Below, piece by piece: positions 45,101-55,211 of a DNA stretch of 64,000 bases (within the stretch, counting starts at the first letter, position 1; each line of letters opens with the position of its first letter). A program made the translations under genes and the position numbers. This DNA is from Enoplolaimus lenunculus (lineage: Eukaryota; Nematoda; Enoplea; Enoplida; Thoracostomopsidae), in assembly GCA_030248215.1 (NCBI GenBank), contig JASANG010001816.1, forward strand, positions 186,001-250,000. The letters are read 5' to 3'. Below the pieces are notes generated by a model. The model worked only from the letters and a program-made list of their open reading frames with translations. It had not been told where the DNA came from and did no database searches.

Positions 45101-48100
45101 TGCTTAGGAACACATTCTTGCAACGCTTAGGCTTAGGCTTAGGCTTACGAATGCGCTTGATCTACTGTTACGTCCCGTAAAGTAGCAGTGGCCCTCTTGT
45201 TAAAGAGTGATCATCGACTCTTGCTGTTACTTACCGATGCATCACAATTACCGTCAATATTATACGGTACAATTTTGTCACCGAACGAAATAAAATACAT
45301 ATCGTCTTTGGTAAACGTTCCTTTGTACAGCGTTCGAATAAATTGTGCAATTTCTGGCCGACGAATAAACAACTGATACGAGCCAATCCCGTACGTTTTT
45401 CGTTGTGGCTGCTTAAATCGTATTTCATAACACGGTCCATAAGTTGTTCCAACTTTACGAATTGATTCTAATTCATTGAACTCTGACGGACCTTCAAACA
45501 TTTCACTTGACGGCCGAGTAATCGCGTCCATGAGATCATCGAAATATGTCATATTTAACGAGTGGAACAGAGCCACAGCTGCTGCACGTGATTGTTCTAT
45601 TTTTTGAACCGTTTCTTCGGAAACGGCTAATTTTGATGCTGGAATATTTCAGTTGTGAAAAATGTTACTCCGCCAGAGTCAAATTCGACTCAGCCGACTC
45701 GCTCAGTGAGTCGAATCTGACACTGGCGGAGTCGAATTTGACTCAGTTTGCGTAAGCACCAAAAGCCTATTTCGGAGAGAGTCAATTTGACTCACCATTT
45801 TGTGCAGTGTAAATTTTAAACGTCATCATTTTTTATTGTGAACGTGAAATCACTAATCAACAACTGGCGACAGATGCAACATTGCTTGCATAGAAACACT
45901 ACAAACATTACCATTTTTGAACGTAAAAATGTTTCATCTCTGTAAAACGTTGACGAATGTTCCTTGTAAGGGATTGTAATGTTAGATTAAGCATATTCCT
46001 AAACATAAGGCTAAGCGTTGAAAAAGTGTAAACGTAAAGCCTAAACCTAAGCAAAAAATGCAATGTAAATTCTACGAGTGCCTAGTGTTTTTGCAGTCCC
46101 AACCATTCAGCTTGGCTTGTTACGTGGTTCCAGTTCTGTACATGGACAACTACTAAAATGATTTGACCGCAGCGCCTTATCGTTCAATTTCACAAAATCA
46201 ACAAAGTTTGTGTCTAAGTGTGAATACTTAATTAGTAAAATCTTAGTTAAAATATGTCACGAAACTTTCGCAGTCTCTAGTCATCAGCCGTAGTATTTAC
46301 CTCCAAAATAAATTGTCATAAAATCAATAATTGCATATTCGTTAAGTCCAAGCCGCTCTACAATATTATGATCAATTGCTCGGTTTGTGCAGTAAGTGAC
46401 TTTCGGAGGATAATCTTTGATTGCAATTGTTCCCATACGAGTTGCTGTATCCTCTGCAATATTTAATTTGATAAAGCCTTAACCAGTCGTGCAAGGTTTG
46501 TTCGAAAACCATTTCATAAAAATCAACAGCTGCAAGTTCTCGTTGCAAAAACTTTCATCTATGAAAACATTTAATGCATCGTCCATCATTTATTTTGTGA
46601 CCGCTCAGAGTAAAACATTTGCATCTATTTTGTAACCTGATCCGTTACAAATAACCGTAACGGTGGCGTATACTTGACGTATGGTGCCGTCATAGCAAAT
46701 CACGTACGTGGACGAACGACACCAGGTGGCGCCGAACCACGCCGGACCGCAGTAAAGTAGTCAACAAGTACAGCGCTACCTTGTTAAATTTGAACTCATG
46801 TGTTTCATAAATTTTTATTTCATTTCTCCACTGTAGTTGTAAAAATTGCAGCAGTCATATTTTCAATTCGGTCTGAATGGAAACTATCGAGAGGTTAAGA
46901 CCTTTTAATAAAGCAGGTGGAAAATCAGGTGCAGGTTGGGTTCGAAGCATCAACATACAGAGAGGTTAAGACCTTTTAATTAAGCAGGTGGAAAATCAGG
47001 TGCAGGTTGGGTTCGAACCATCAACATACAGATCATCAAGCGAACCTCCGTCGGCGTTCATGCTGTACATATACGTATACAGAGCAGGGGTGTCTTGGAG
47101 TAAGAAGTTTCAATACCATAACATCCCACCCGCCAGAAATTCACAGTTGAAAGATGCCGGAGCCGGAGGTGATGCGAAAATATGTACAAGTTCAAATGAT
47201 GTTTAATTTACTAATTTTAGCAAATATCTGTAAGGTGTTGCTAAACCTTTTGGTTTTACTTTTATTGTTTGCAAAATTTCGTGCACCAAAAGTTAAAACA
47301 AAATGCACCAATCGAATAAATAATATAAAAGTTATGCAAAATTACACTGCCGAAATTGCCTGAACCTCTGGCAGAAATTCTACCAAAGCCAAAGCCGAAG
47401 GTCAATTTTCTGCCAGAGCAGGAGGCAGACCTGCAGTTGAACCCTGCTATGTATTATATCTGTAGAAAAAATCATCAATTTCCCCTAATCTTTTCAATTG
47501 TTATTTGCCTATTTTTGGGGTGTGTATGCTGGATTCTTTAAGATATTTGAGAATCAGATATTGTCTGTAGCAATAGAAACAAATAATTGCATTACTGCAC
47601 GCTATGAGCCAGCATATTCTTATACTGCAGAAATTTTTGGAACCGCTAGTAGTCGACACCCACGCTTCCTACTTGAGGCAAACTGAAAAGCCAGATCATA
47701 AATTTCAACCGTAAGAACGCATAACGCAGCAATCAAAAACGCCGACCAGACAAGCTTGACTGTGAGTCCAGGAATTTCGTGCAGTTCTCCGATACCGTGA
47801 ATTGTTGTATGATTTGCCCATTCACCAATTCGACGCCGAAAACTATGCAGCCATGATGAGTTTCGATGAACATAGCTACCCAAATGTCGCGGAATATTAA
47901 GATGTCGCGATACTTGGCGTGATTCTAGAAAATAATTATTTATTACAAATTTTTTAACACGTTGAACTTAATGGGCATGCACTGGCTTTGTTTTAAAAAA
48001 TCCAACGCCAATTTGAAGGCTTTTTTCACTTGAAGCTACATTATTTAATACCGTAAGCATTTCGTATAGTCTGAGACATTCTGAAATGAATTATTACTGC

Positions 48101-48655
48101 AAGTTTTCCAAAAGCTTTGAATTATTACAAATATAAGTATACTATACCTTTCATAAATGACTGATGTTTACTGGTCGATGACAGAGTACAGCCATCAATT
48201 ACCATAACCGGAATGCGGGCACGTTGAAATGGATTGGGTTGAGTCCATTTTGTTTGCATCTTTGGTAATTTTGTTCTACGTTTACCGATTTGTTTTGGTT
48301 CTAGCTTACAGCGACTATCTTGAAATTGAACTCTTTTCGAGGTTCTTAATTTCACTGCCGTATCGTTAATAGATTGCGTTTCACGAGGCGTTTGAGTTAA
48401 ACGCTCGTTTAATTGTTGCTGTCTTATGATTGGATAATTGAAACAGTTCAGGTTCGAAGTTGTAGGACTGTTCTCAAACGTCATTGGATTGTTTAAACAA
48501 TTCGAAGAACGAACCACAGGCGGGTTACCGTACAACGAGGTAAACGCATTACGAGTAGGAGAAAAAGCATTGTCTTCAGTAAAAATTAAATGGCAAGAAT
48601 CAACTTCAGTTGAAACTTGAGCGTTCGTCGTGCACTGTTTGAAATTATTGCGCAT
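42175..48655 (-). CDS. Degenerin/epithelial sodium channel (DEG/ENaC) subunit, complete, 6 exons, 697 residues
   Basis: Exons in transcript order: 48148-48655, 47673-47924, 46301-46453, 45235-45638, 43283-43641, 42175-42592; all GT-AG, phases agree. The ATG at 48655 follows an in-frame stop by eight codons. The cytoplasmic N-terminus of about 210 residues is long and basic, and ends in the gating His-Gly motif (IHG at 211-213). TM1 is at about 228-250 (VWSAFLIAALCVLTVEIYD). Exons 3-5 encode the large extracellular domain with many cysteines (CQDACKNNQMRQCMGC, CSEACVRRQPC). Next comes the YPIEQFVSDLGGQLGLF pre-TM2 block, then TM2 with the GAS selectivity filter at 601-603. The C-tail of about 70 residues is cytoplasmic. 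Members form trimeric amiloride-sensitive Na+ channels gated by touch, acid or peptides; which applies here cannot be read from sequence. Introns are packed with families A, C, G, K and L. The first intron acceptor lies at 47925. Confidence 0.95.
43697..43892. mobile_element. Family A2 element in a DEG/ENaC intron, perfect 8-bp target duplication
   Basis: GGAACGCA lies on both sides (43689-43696 and 43893-43900). Left end GGACTAAGCAAAGATGAGG is worn; right end GCCCGTGTTCTTCACATTGG is good. TTAGGC-type hexamers run from about 43783 to 43855. Confidence 0.85.
44340..44683. mobile_element. Family L element, first of two in the same intron
   Basis: ACCAAGAGTTGATAACGG and AACAGTGTGCAACTTAGATT open it, then ACAAAACAATGTACCC and GTTACGTTTTTGGGCG. 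The right side holds GAGTTGCACACATGTGG and ATTATCCATG. It resembles 44686-45224 and 58160-58742 closely in order. Confidence 0.55.
44686..45224. mobile_element. Family L element holding a nested family A3 copy, next to a splice donor
   Basis: Left TIR TTACCAAGAGTGGATAATCG with AACAAGAGTGTGCAACTGGG; right TIR GTTGCACACTCTTGTT, interrupted at 44991, then TAAAGAGTGATCATCGACTC. The minus-strand donor of the DEG/ENaC exon 45235-45638 starts at 45234, about 10 bp away. The interior has GCCCCCCCTTTATTTAG mirrored by CTAAACAAGGGGGTGG. Confidence 0.7.
44991..45193. mobile_element. Family A3 element nested in family L, perfect 8-bp target duplication
   Basis: GGCCCATGTTACTTTAAGG to AAAGTAGCAGTGGCC, flanked by CTCTTGTT on both sides (44983-44990 and 45194-45201). 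Hexamer array (GGCTTAGGCTTAAGC and similar) at about 45071-45150. The duplication belongs to the family L TIR, so the order of insertion is certain. Confidence 0.9.
45650..45812. mobile_element. Family C TIR element at the 3' end of a DEG/ENaC intron
   Basis: CTCCGCCAGAGTCAAATTCG and GGCGGAGTCGAATTTGACTC mirror each other around CGCTCAGTGAGTCG. AAAGCCTATTTCGGAGAG lies at the right. It begins about 11 bp from the acceptor AG at 45639-45640, so little room is left for a branch point except inside the element. Confidence 0.7.
45970..46080. mobile_element. Family A3 fragment
   Basis: TAATGTTAGATTAAGCATAT, TAAGGCTAAGCGTTGAAAAA and TAAAGCCTAAACCTAAGC match the interior of A3 copies such as 51260-51446. 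Intronic. Confidence 0.5.
46660..46782. mobile_element. Family K element, short copy
   Basis: Left end GGTGGCGTATACTTGACG, right end AAGTACAGCGCTACC, with CG-rich sequence between but no array. Confidence 0.5.
46890..47028 (+). repeat. Two tandem 71-bp units ending in a tRNA-like B box
   Basis: AGAGGTTAAGACCTTTTAAT begins at 46890 and 46961. Each unit ends GGTTGGGTTCGAAGCATC or GGTTGGGTTCGAACCATC, a B box with T stem, so this is probably the 3' half of a tRNA-derived repeat copied in tandem. Intronic in the DEG/ENaC gene. Confidence 0.65.
47085..47447. mobile_element. Family G element in the DEG/ENaC gene
   Basis: Left end GCAGGGGTGTCTTGGAG is worn; the right end CTGCAGTTGAACCCTGC is good. 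GATGCCGGAGCCGGAGG and TCTGGCAGAAATTCTACC match the copies at 22.4 and 29.5 kb. Confidence 0.55.
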
Positions 48656-48802
48656 TACTGTTGTATTAATACGATTTCAGTTATGGTACCAGCTTGAATA
48701 TTTACAGATTCAAACTGAAAACGGTGTCGCTAAGCTCAGCGTACCAAAATTATGACGCAATGTACAGGTACGGGTCCAAAATTTGAGATGAATGAAATAA
48801 AT

Positions 48803-48951
48803 GACCCATGTATAGAACAGGGCCGGATCGTTTTTCGAAGGGGCTATAGTAGAGTCAGTTTAAACTTTGGACAAATTTTTTTGCTTATGCTTACATTTAG
48901 GCTTACGAATATGCTTATACTACTGTTCCAGCCCTGTTGTATACATGGGCC
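48803..48951. mobile_element. Family A1 element upstream of the DEG/ENaC gene
   Basis: Left end GACCCATGTATAGAACAGGG, right end CCTGTTGTATACATGGGCC. Flanks AAATAAAT and AAATAAAA agree at seven of eight positions. Only a short hexamer stretch (ATTTAGGCTTACG) remains. It lies about 150 bp 5' of the channel's start codon. Confidence 0.8.
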
Positions 48952-49034
48952 AAATAAAAATGATAATTTTTTTAACTAGAACCTTTTTAAATTGTATATA
49001 AATGGTCTGTTAAAGTACCGTTGACAATTATTTT

Positions 49035-49302
49035 GTCCCATGTAAAAATCAGAGTCCGAACGTTTTTCTGTGGGAATGCAATACAGTCGATTAAGCTTTA
49101 GACTAATTTCTTTGTGTAGGCTTAGGATTAGGTATAAGCTCACTCTTACGCTTAGGCTTAGGCTTACATTTAAGCTCATTATTACGCTTAGGCTTAGGTT
49201 TAGTCTCAGATTTAAGCACATTCTTACTCTTAGGCTTAGGCTAAGGTTTAGGCTTAAGAATATGTATATACTGCTGTTACGACCCTGCTCTAGACAGTGG
49301 CC
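49035..49302. mobile_element. Family A2 element with long degenerate hexamer array
   Basis: GTCCCATGTAAAAATCAGAG and GTTTTTCTGTGGGAATGC at the left, GACCCTGCTCTAGACAGTGG at the right. The array at 49115-49255 alternates TTACGCTTAGGC and TTTAAGC variants. Flanks ATTATTTT and ATCATTGT agree at six of eight positions. Confidence 0.7.
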
Positions 49303-50471
49303 ATCATTGTCGTTATCAATATGCCGCTAGTGCTCATGTGAACTCGCTTAATTCTACAGCTTAGAATTGAAATACAGTTTTATATCTGAGATATGGTTTA
49401 AAGTTTGGATTAATTATAGGGTGCTGTTCACGGAGAGACAGAGGCCTGGATTAAGAAACTTTAAATAATAAGCTTACGCTTAAAATTCGGCTTCTTATAT
49501 TCAGCCTTAAACTCAGGCTTAGGTTTTGGTTTTGGCTTTAGTGTGTAGGTCAATATAGTGAACTTGGGGCGAAAATTCCGTATTTGAATACTTACCTTGC
49601 AAGATCTTCTAGCAAACCCAGACATCTTCAGATTATCAAAAATATGTTAACTCAACAGATTCTGTACGGTGTTACAGGCTGGGGCCAATGTATCGGACAT
49701 AGCCGCAATAATAGCAGAAGCAAATTCCTAAGCCTAAACCAAAGCCTAAGGCTTTGAAAAATTAGCCGAAAGCTTAAGCTTTCTCTAATGCAGTCCCGCA
49801 GAAAAAATGTTCCATCACTACTGATCTTTACGTAGGCCTATACTGGCAAGAACTCGGACGAGCAGCCGTTTAACCGCGCAATATGAAACACGCGGTGACT
49901 TTTCAAACCATACCAAAATATTTAAATTTTTTAATTTAAAATATTAATTTCAACCGCGACCTTGTGGACCCTTTGTACGCCAGGTTTGCTACTGCGCTCA
50001 GTATAACGTTTAATTGCATAATTGCACCAAAATTACAGCGATTGCAATGCCAATTTGGGCGTTGAATCCGTTTTTATTTATGTATAAAAAGCAATATATT
50101 GATGTGCATTTAGATTGAAATAAAAAATTGTGCGTTGAAAATTAACTGTTTCACGAATAAAAAACACTTAGTTTATCGAGAAAGTTAACGCTTTCACTAC
50201 AGCGTTTATTTGTTCGAGTTGTTTGTGAAGTTTTAAAGAGTCGAAATGACAGGAGGTGACCCCCCTGCTGTGTTTGTGATAAATAAATTTGGCTGGATTC
50301 AATAGAAACGCTATATGGTTCTAGACGTTAATGTTGTGGGAAAGGTGGGGGCAGCATGTAAAGTTGTTGGTTTTGCAAGCTGAACTCAAACAGGAATCTA
50401 GTTTAGGGTTGTTCAACAGCTGCAGTTTAAATGGTTGGCAAATTTTTTAATATAACCGTTAGTTACGGTGC
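49303..50471. other. Intergenic stretch with one worn family A2 copy
   Basis: A worn A2 copy lies at 49683-49838 (GGCCAATGTATCGGACATAG to CTGATCTTTACGTAGGCC). Around 49461-49540 lie scattered hexamer-like words. Otherwise nothing recognised. Confidence 0.45.
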
Positions 50472-50824
50472 GGCCCATGTATAGAGCAAGGCTGGAACAG
50501 TAGTATAAGCATATTCCTAAGCCTAAGCCTAAGCGTATGGATGAGTCTATTCTTATTCCCAAGCCTAAGCCTAAGCCTAAGCCTAAGCCTAAGCCTAAGC
50601 GTATGGATGAGTCTATTCTTATTCCCAAGCCTAAGCCTAAGCCTAAGCCTAAGCCTAAGCCGAAGCGTATGGATGAGTCTATTCCTATTCCCAAGCCTAA
50701 GCTTAAGCTTAAGCCTAAGCCTAAGCCTAAAGCCTAACCCTAAGCAAAAAAATAGTCAAAAGCTTAAACTGACTCTATTATAGCCTCTCCGGAAAACGAT
50801 CCGGCCCGGTTCTATACATGGGCC
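50472..50824. mobile_element. Family A1 element with expanded CCTAAG array in higher-order units
   Basis: Left end GGCCCATGTATAGAGCAAGG, right end CCCGGTTCTATACATGGGCC. Flanks TACGGTGC and TATGGTGT agree at six of eight. Inside, GCGTATGGATGAGTCTATTC occurs at 50533, 50599 and 50665, exactly 66 bp apart, each followed by a run of CCTAAG hexamers. Confidence 0.85.
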
Positions 50825-51259
50825 TATGGTGTCGTGCATTCGGCGATGAAATAGCGAACCTGTCGAGACAGTTTAATGGGTCCGCAATATTAAACAAAGC
50901 ATCACTTATGGTGAAGATCAATTAAACGAAAAACGGTTAGCCCCAAACATCACACTTGCTATGAAACTTAAGCTCATAATGAAAAAATAATTGGCTGGCA
51001 AATACGTTCATAAAAGTGCAATTTCATGGGAATCGCATGCACGCGTTCTGGTACATTTTGTACCAACGAAAAACCGGTAAGTAGCACACGCTTTTTTAAG
51101 GAGAATTCATCAAAACCTCTTGCGCTAATCTATATAAATAAAGTTGGAATGCTCCATATACGTAGTTTGGTCAATTTTCCAGCAGTACGTTGTTTACAAT
51201 AATTTCTCACGAATTAAACTTGATTCATCTATGAAAATAAAGTTTGCGTGCAAATTTTG

Positions 51260-51446
51260 GCCAATGTTTTACTTTGAGGGGCGTAGCAGTAGATTCGGCG
51301 TATTTCTTAACCTACGCCTAAGCCTAAGCGTTGCAAAAAGGAGTTCCTAAGCCTAAGCCTAAGCACAAAAATGTAATCTAGAATCTAAACCTACTTGCTT
51401 TATAGGCCTACCAGAAACCTGGACGCCCCATAAAGTAACATGGGCC
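51260..51446. mobile_element. Family A3 element
   Basis: Left end GGCCAATGTTTTACTTTGAG, right end CCCATAAAGTAACATGGGCC. Flanks CAAATTTT and CAAATTGT agree at seven of eight. Hexamers CCTAAG at 51311-51365. Confidence 0.8.
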
Positions 51447-51766
51447 CAAATTGTTGTGCATTTTCTAACTTTTACACATTGCGCAAAGCCGGCAGACTAG
51501 TATATTAATTTCATATTTCATCTCCACTAAGGAATCGTGTCAAAAATAAAACGCTATTGACTTTATTTATACTTATTGTGCGTTCCAAACACGTTCTTGT
51601 ATAACGCATTTTGAATGCGTAGAACATCACAAATAAATGACTACAGCAACAAAATGCTATTAAGTAACCATTTTTAGTGTTGGCACAAACGCGATCTTAG
51701 CATCAGTATAAACGGTTTCTTCGAAACGCAAGATGCGATTTGTATTTTTGACAAAATTCCTGAGAT

Positions 51767-53078
51767 TTATCGCACATGTTGATGACAAACATTCATACGT
51801 TGCTTATTTTCATTTTGCTGATTGCGATTTCCAGAAGGAGACACCGGGAGTTGAACACGCGAGTGTGGGCTTGCTGCCGTCGCCGCTTGTTGGCGCTGTA
51901 CACCAATAGACCACTGGTTGGCTTGGATCGAGTGCGGTTGGTAACCACTGCTAGTTATCAGAGCGTTTGTTGTGGTTGGTTGTAGTTGTGGCACTGTGGC
52001 AGCAGTATTACGCTGATTGCTACCCACCGAGACGGAGTGGGTTTGTTGAGTTGTTTGATTTGCCGGATTGGTGCCGTTGGTGCTTGTTGTAAGACCAGGT
52101 CCAGACGCCACTGATGTAAAAGCTGTCTTGAGGCAAGTTGCAAGATTTTCGAGCAAAGGAGCATAACTGGCGGCTTCGTCAAGAAAGCTGCATCTAAAAC
52201 AACTGATAATTTATGCCCATATTCTCAAATGTATTTATCCACTGGGCACCAACTGCCACCGGCTGGTGATAGACCTTGTAACTTTCGACCCACTGAATGC
52301 TGAGCGCAAAAAATAGATACCGGTGTTGCATTTTAGTTTGTCTATAAAGTATTCTGAGGTATTGTAATTGCAAGTATAAACGTTGCGTAGTACCCTAAAG
52401 TATATCGCAACATTTACACTTGCAATTATGATACATCAGCATCCTTCCAAAGAATTCTGAGGTATTATCATTACACGTGTAAGAGCTGCGGTATACCATA
52501 CAGTATATCGAAAGCTTTACGCATGCAATTATAACACCTCAGCGTCCTTGCAAAATGTGTTTACATTCACCAAATTACTGATGAAAAATATCTGTATTAC
52601 AGGGTTCAACCGGAATTCCTGTTCCGGCCGGAATTCCTGCAAAAACACAATTCCTGTTCCCGTTCCGATTCCGGTAAAACTTAGTTCCTGTTGGAACCCT
52701 GCCATATTATAAATAGCGCAAAGCAAGGGTTTTACTCGAAACTTACCTAAACAACAACGACGCAATAGTATTATCGCGTTCTGAAATCAGACGTTCAGCG
52801 TGTGCCAGACGCGATTCCAGCCGTTCTCCAGCGCGTCGCAACTCGTCGATTTCAGCGTCTTTCGCCGCTCGCAACGAGTTGAGTCGCACTCGAGCTTCGG
52901 CATCGCGTCGCTCCAACAGTTCACTTTGTTCGGCGACCCGAGACTCTAAATCCTCGATCCGAGATATCAGAGCTGCCAAATGTTCGTTTGCTTCTTTGAT
53001 CATAGATGCGTTGATTGGCGTTCCGCTGCCGACGTTGCTGTTGCCGGGTGCGCCGTTGGAAAATAGCCCACTAAACAT
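51767..53078 (-). CDS. Two-exon coiled-coil protein of unknown function, 252 residues
   Basis: Exons 52747-53078 and 51767-52193 join at AG|GTAAGT and TTTTAG|A in phase and end at TAA. After a short Gly/Ser/Asn-rich head, residues about 25-110 form a charged heptad region (ISRIEDLESRVAEQSELLER, then EIDELRRAGERLESRLAHAE). Then comes a hydrophobic patch with cysteines (CSFLDEAASYAPLLENLATC). The rest of exon 2 is low-complexity, rich in Thr, Gln, Asn and Ser. Exon 1 is much richer in GC than its surroundings, which supports real coding. No family recognised. A dimerising scaffold or adaptor is a guess from the coiled coil alone. The (TTTG)n tract begins just upstream of the ATG. Confidence 0.75.
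52212..52300. mobile_element. Family F left-half fragment in the coiled-coil gene intron
   Basis: GCCCATATTCTCAAATGT, then CACCAACTGCCACCGGC and TGGTGATAGACCTTG with TAACTTTCG. It starts about 19 bp inside the intron, beside the acceptor of exon 51767-52193. Confidence 0.6.
52310..52545. repeat. Mirrored units with TTCTGAGGTATT/ACCTCAG words
   Basis: ATTCTGAGGTATTGTAATTG, CACTTGCAATTATGATACAT, ATTCTGAGGTATTATCATTA and CATGCAATTATAACACCTCA make two related inverted units between about 52350 and 52545. Probably a small hairpin element that has duplicated. Intronic. Confidence 0.5.
52600..52701. mobile_element. Family G miniature copy
   Basis: CAGGGTTCAACCGGAATTCC at the left, CTTAGTTCCTG and TTGGAACCCTG at the right; only 102 bp long. 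It lies 46 bp from the donor of the coiled-coil exon 52747-53078. Confidence 0.65.
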
Positions 53079-53081
53079 TTT

Positions 53082-53400
53082 GTTTGGTTGTTTGCTTGTT
53101 TGTTTGTCTGTTTGTTTGTCGGTTTGTTTGTTTGTTTGTTTCTTTGTTTGTTTGTTTGTTTGTTTGCTTGCTTGGTTGCGTGTCTTTAATGTTTGTTTGT
53201 TTAATGGTTTTATTAGTCCTTTGACGGCTCGTATATGGGCTCGTTAATGCGTTGATCGCGTTTGCTTGTTTGAAAGTTTTTTGTTTTTGTTTGCTTTTGT
53301 GTGTTTGATGTTTGTTGGTTTGTTTGGTTGGTTAGTTGGCCGGTCAGTCAGTTGGCAGGTTACATTAGGTGTTTGTTTATTTGTATGTTTGTTTGTCTGT
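53082..53400. repeat. (TTTG)n-type tetranucleotide tract, degenerate
   Basis: Runs of GTTTGTTTGTCTGTTT with variants continue for about 200 bp and thin out to about 53400. On the minus strand it is a CAAA tract that reaches within a few bases of the coiled-coil gene's ATG, so it should be transcribed as 5' UTR or act as promoter. Confidence 0.8.
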
Positions 53401-53616
53401 GTCTACGTTTGTTTACTATACGTGTGTTCGATGTGGTTCTGGTGAAACTCTTTTTGATTTATCTAATTTGACCTAGGCACATTTACTTTGACTGGCGTAA
53501 CAAAAAATAGTATTTTATAGAAGTTTGCTAAAAGCAAAACATATATTTTAGTTTAATAAACAGATATTTAGATAACATATAGTGTGTTTGGTCAAGGGCC
53601 AGCACGTTTTCAAGCG

Positions 53617-53983
53617 TATTCTCTAAAAACTAAAATTTTAATCATAGTTTAAGTAAGTAAACTTAAATATGAGTTTAAGTAAAATTTTAAATGGTTGAAC
53701 GGAATAACTAAACTAGAACTATAAGTTTAATTTAAATTAACATATTTTGAAGTTTAGGGCTAAACAAAAGTTATTTTTGGTTTAAGATATTAGTGCTGCT
53801 CAGGAACTATTATGTACTTTCCAGGTTTCAGAAAGTTTAGATAAAGCAAAAAATTTTCCACATTTCAAATGCGTTTACGCGTAACTTGCCAGTTAGGTTA
53901 GTTAATCTAGAAAGTTGGTTTAATTTTGCTAGATAGCTTAAGGTTAAATTTAACTCAGTTTAAACGGCGTTTAGAGAGTACTG
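53617..53983. mobile_element. Family O TIR element (TTCTCTAAAAACTAAA)
   Basis: Left end GTATTCTCTAAAAACTAAAA, right end AAACGGCGTTTAGAGAGTAC, with TAAGTTTAA-type words on both arms. Single copy here. Non-coding. Confidence 0.55.
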
Positions 53984-54931
53984 ATTTGGAATATAGCAAA
54001 TTAAACTAAAGCCCGTCGGTAAAACCAATTCGATTAGCTATTTAATTGTTGAATTCCGTTTCTGTTAGGCAATTTTCGGCTCCGGCAGAAAATGGTTGAT
54101 CAGGTCCATTTCTGGTACAATATTTGCCAAAATTTCCGGCTGTTTCGGAAGGCAAATTTTTCAAAGGTGCCCTCGCTTAGTTTGTTTGTACCGTTGGAGC
54201 AGATTTCGTAACAGAGAACTTGAAACTAAATTTTTAACAGCACTTTATAGATTCTGCGTTATAAAAAACTATAGTAAATTTTAGCTTAATTTTGTCGTTT
54301 GCTTACTTTCCACCTCACACAATTGAGATGTGGGGGAAAATAAGTGCATTGTCTGTTGTCAATTTAACACAACAGGGAACGTTCCAAAATAGAACGTTTC
54401 AGAATCTGGTGTAGTATTGCCACTTTTTCTACTTTTCAATCAATGGGGACTGCCGCCTCAATGAACCCTCTGTAATTTCACGAGGCCACACCTCAAAGCC
54501 ACCGTAATTTTTCGGGATCTAAGCCAGATGGGATGATCTGCCGCCTCCCAAGCCCTCGACACTTAGCGATTCTCAGACTAAATCGCAAAACGCAAGTCTA
54601 AAAATCCTGTATTAGAAATTCCAGTCGTGCCAATATGGATTGCTATTGTATGTCAGTTTGGGGCCACACATCCTGTTTAGGGTTAGCTAAGCTAAAGGGG
54701 GGCTCAGGGGAACCGGCAGCTCTGATGACAAATTATTTGTGGAGTGGAAAATAAATAAGTGTCATAATTTTAACCACCTATGTTTGGTTTACATTCGGTT
54801 ACGGTTCCGTCTTAATGTATTGACCTCAGACTCTGCTACTTTTCATCTCTGCTTGCAGCCTGATTTCAACCACTTTTAGAATACACCTGGTATTTAATTT
54901 GTAATATTTTATAAATTTGAACGCAAATGTT
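53984..54931. other. Intergenic stretch, nothing recognised
   Basis: Family G debris near 54065-54130 (ATTTTCGGCTCCGGCAG). A less AT-rich stretch at 54420-54720 has no open frame of interest. Confidence 0.4.
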
Positions 54932-55211
54932 AAGCCTTATTCACACGTGCAAGTTTTTGCTGCGAGAATTTGCCGCTGCAACATGCACTTGCAAGTTTCG
55001 TCCAAAATCCCGTTCGAAAAACATGCAGCTGAAAATATTAATTCATTAAAAATCATAGCTAGGAATTTAGTTCACATGTGTAAACAACCATGCAAGTTCA
55101 CTGAATTTGTTACAGCCGCTTTATCTTTGGCTGATGAAAAAATGCAAGTTCTGCGTGCATTTTGCAGTTGCCAGTTCTCGCAGCAAAAACTGGCACGTGT
55201 GAATACGGCTT
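54932..55211. mobile_element. Family B TIR element
   Basis: AAGCCTTATTCACACGTGC at the left and GCACGTGTGAATACGGCTT at the right mirror closely. GCAAGTTTTTGCTGCGAG is mirrored by CTCGCAGCAAAAACTGG. A plus-strand frame of 109 codons runs through it but follows the hairpin sequence. Confidence 0.75.

Noticed and set aside
50413-50737. Frames of Lys-Pro and Leu-Gly dipeptides
   Set aside because: Direct translations of the CCTAAG hexamer array.
50472-50824. Interstitial telomere or chromosome fusion scar
   Set aside because: The hexamers are enclosed by TIRs and target duplications in this and other copies, so transposition explains them.
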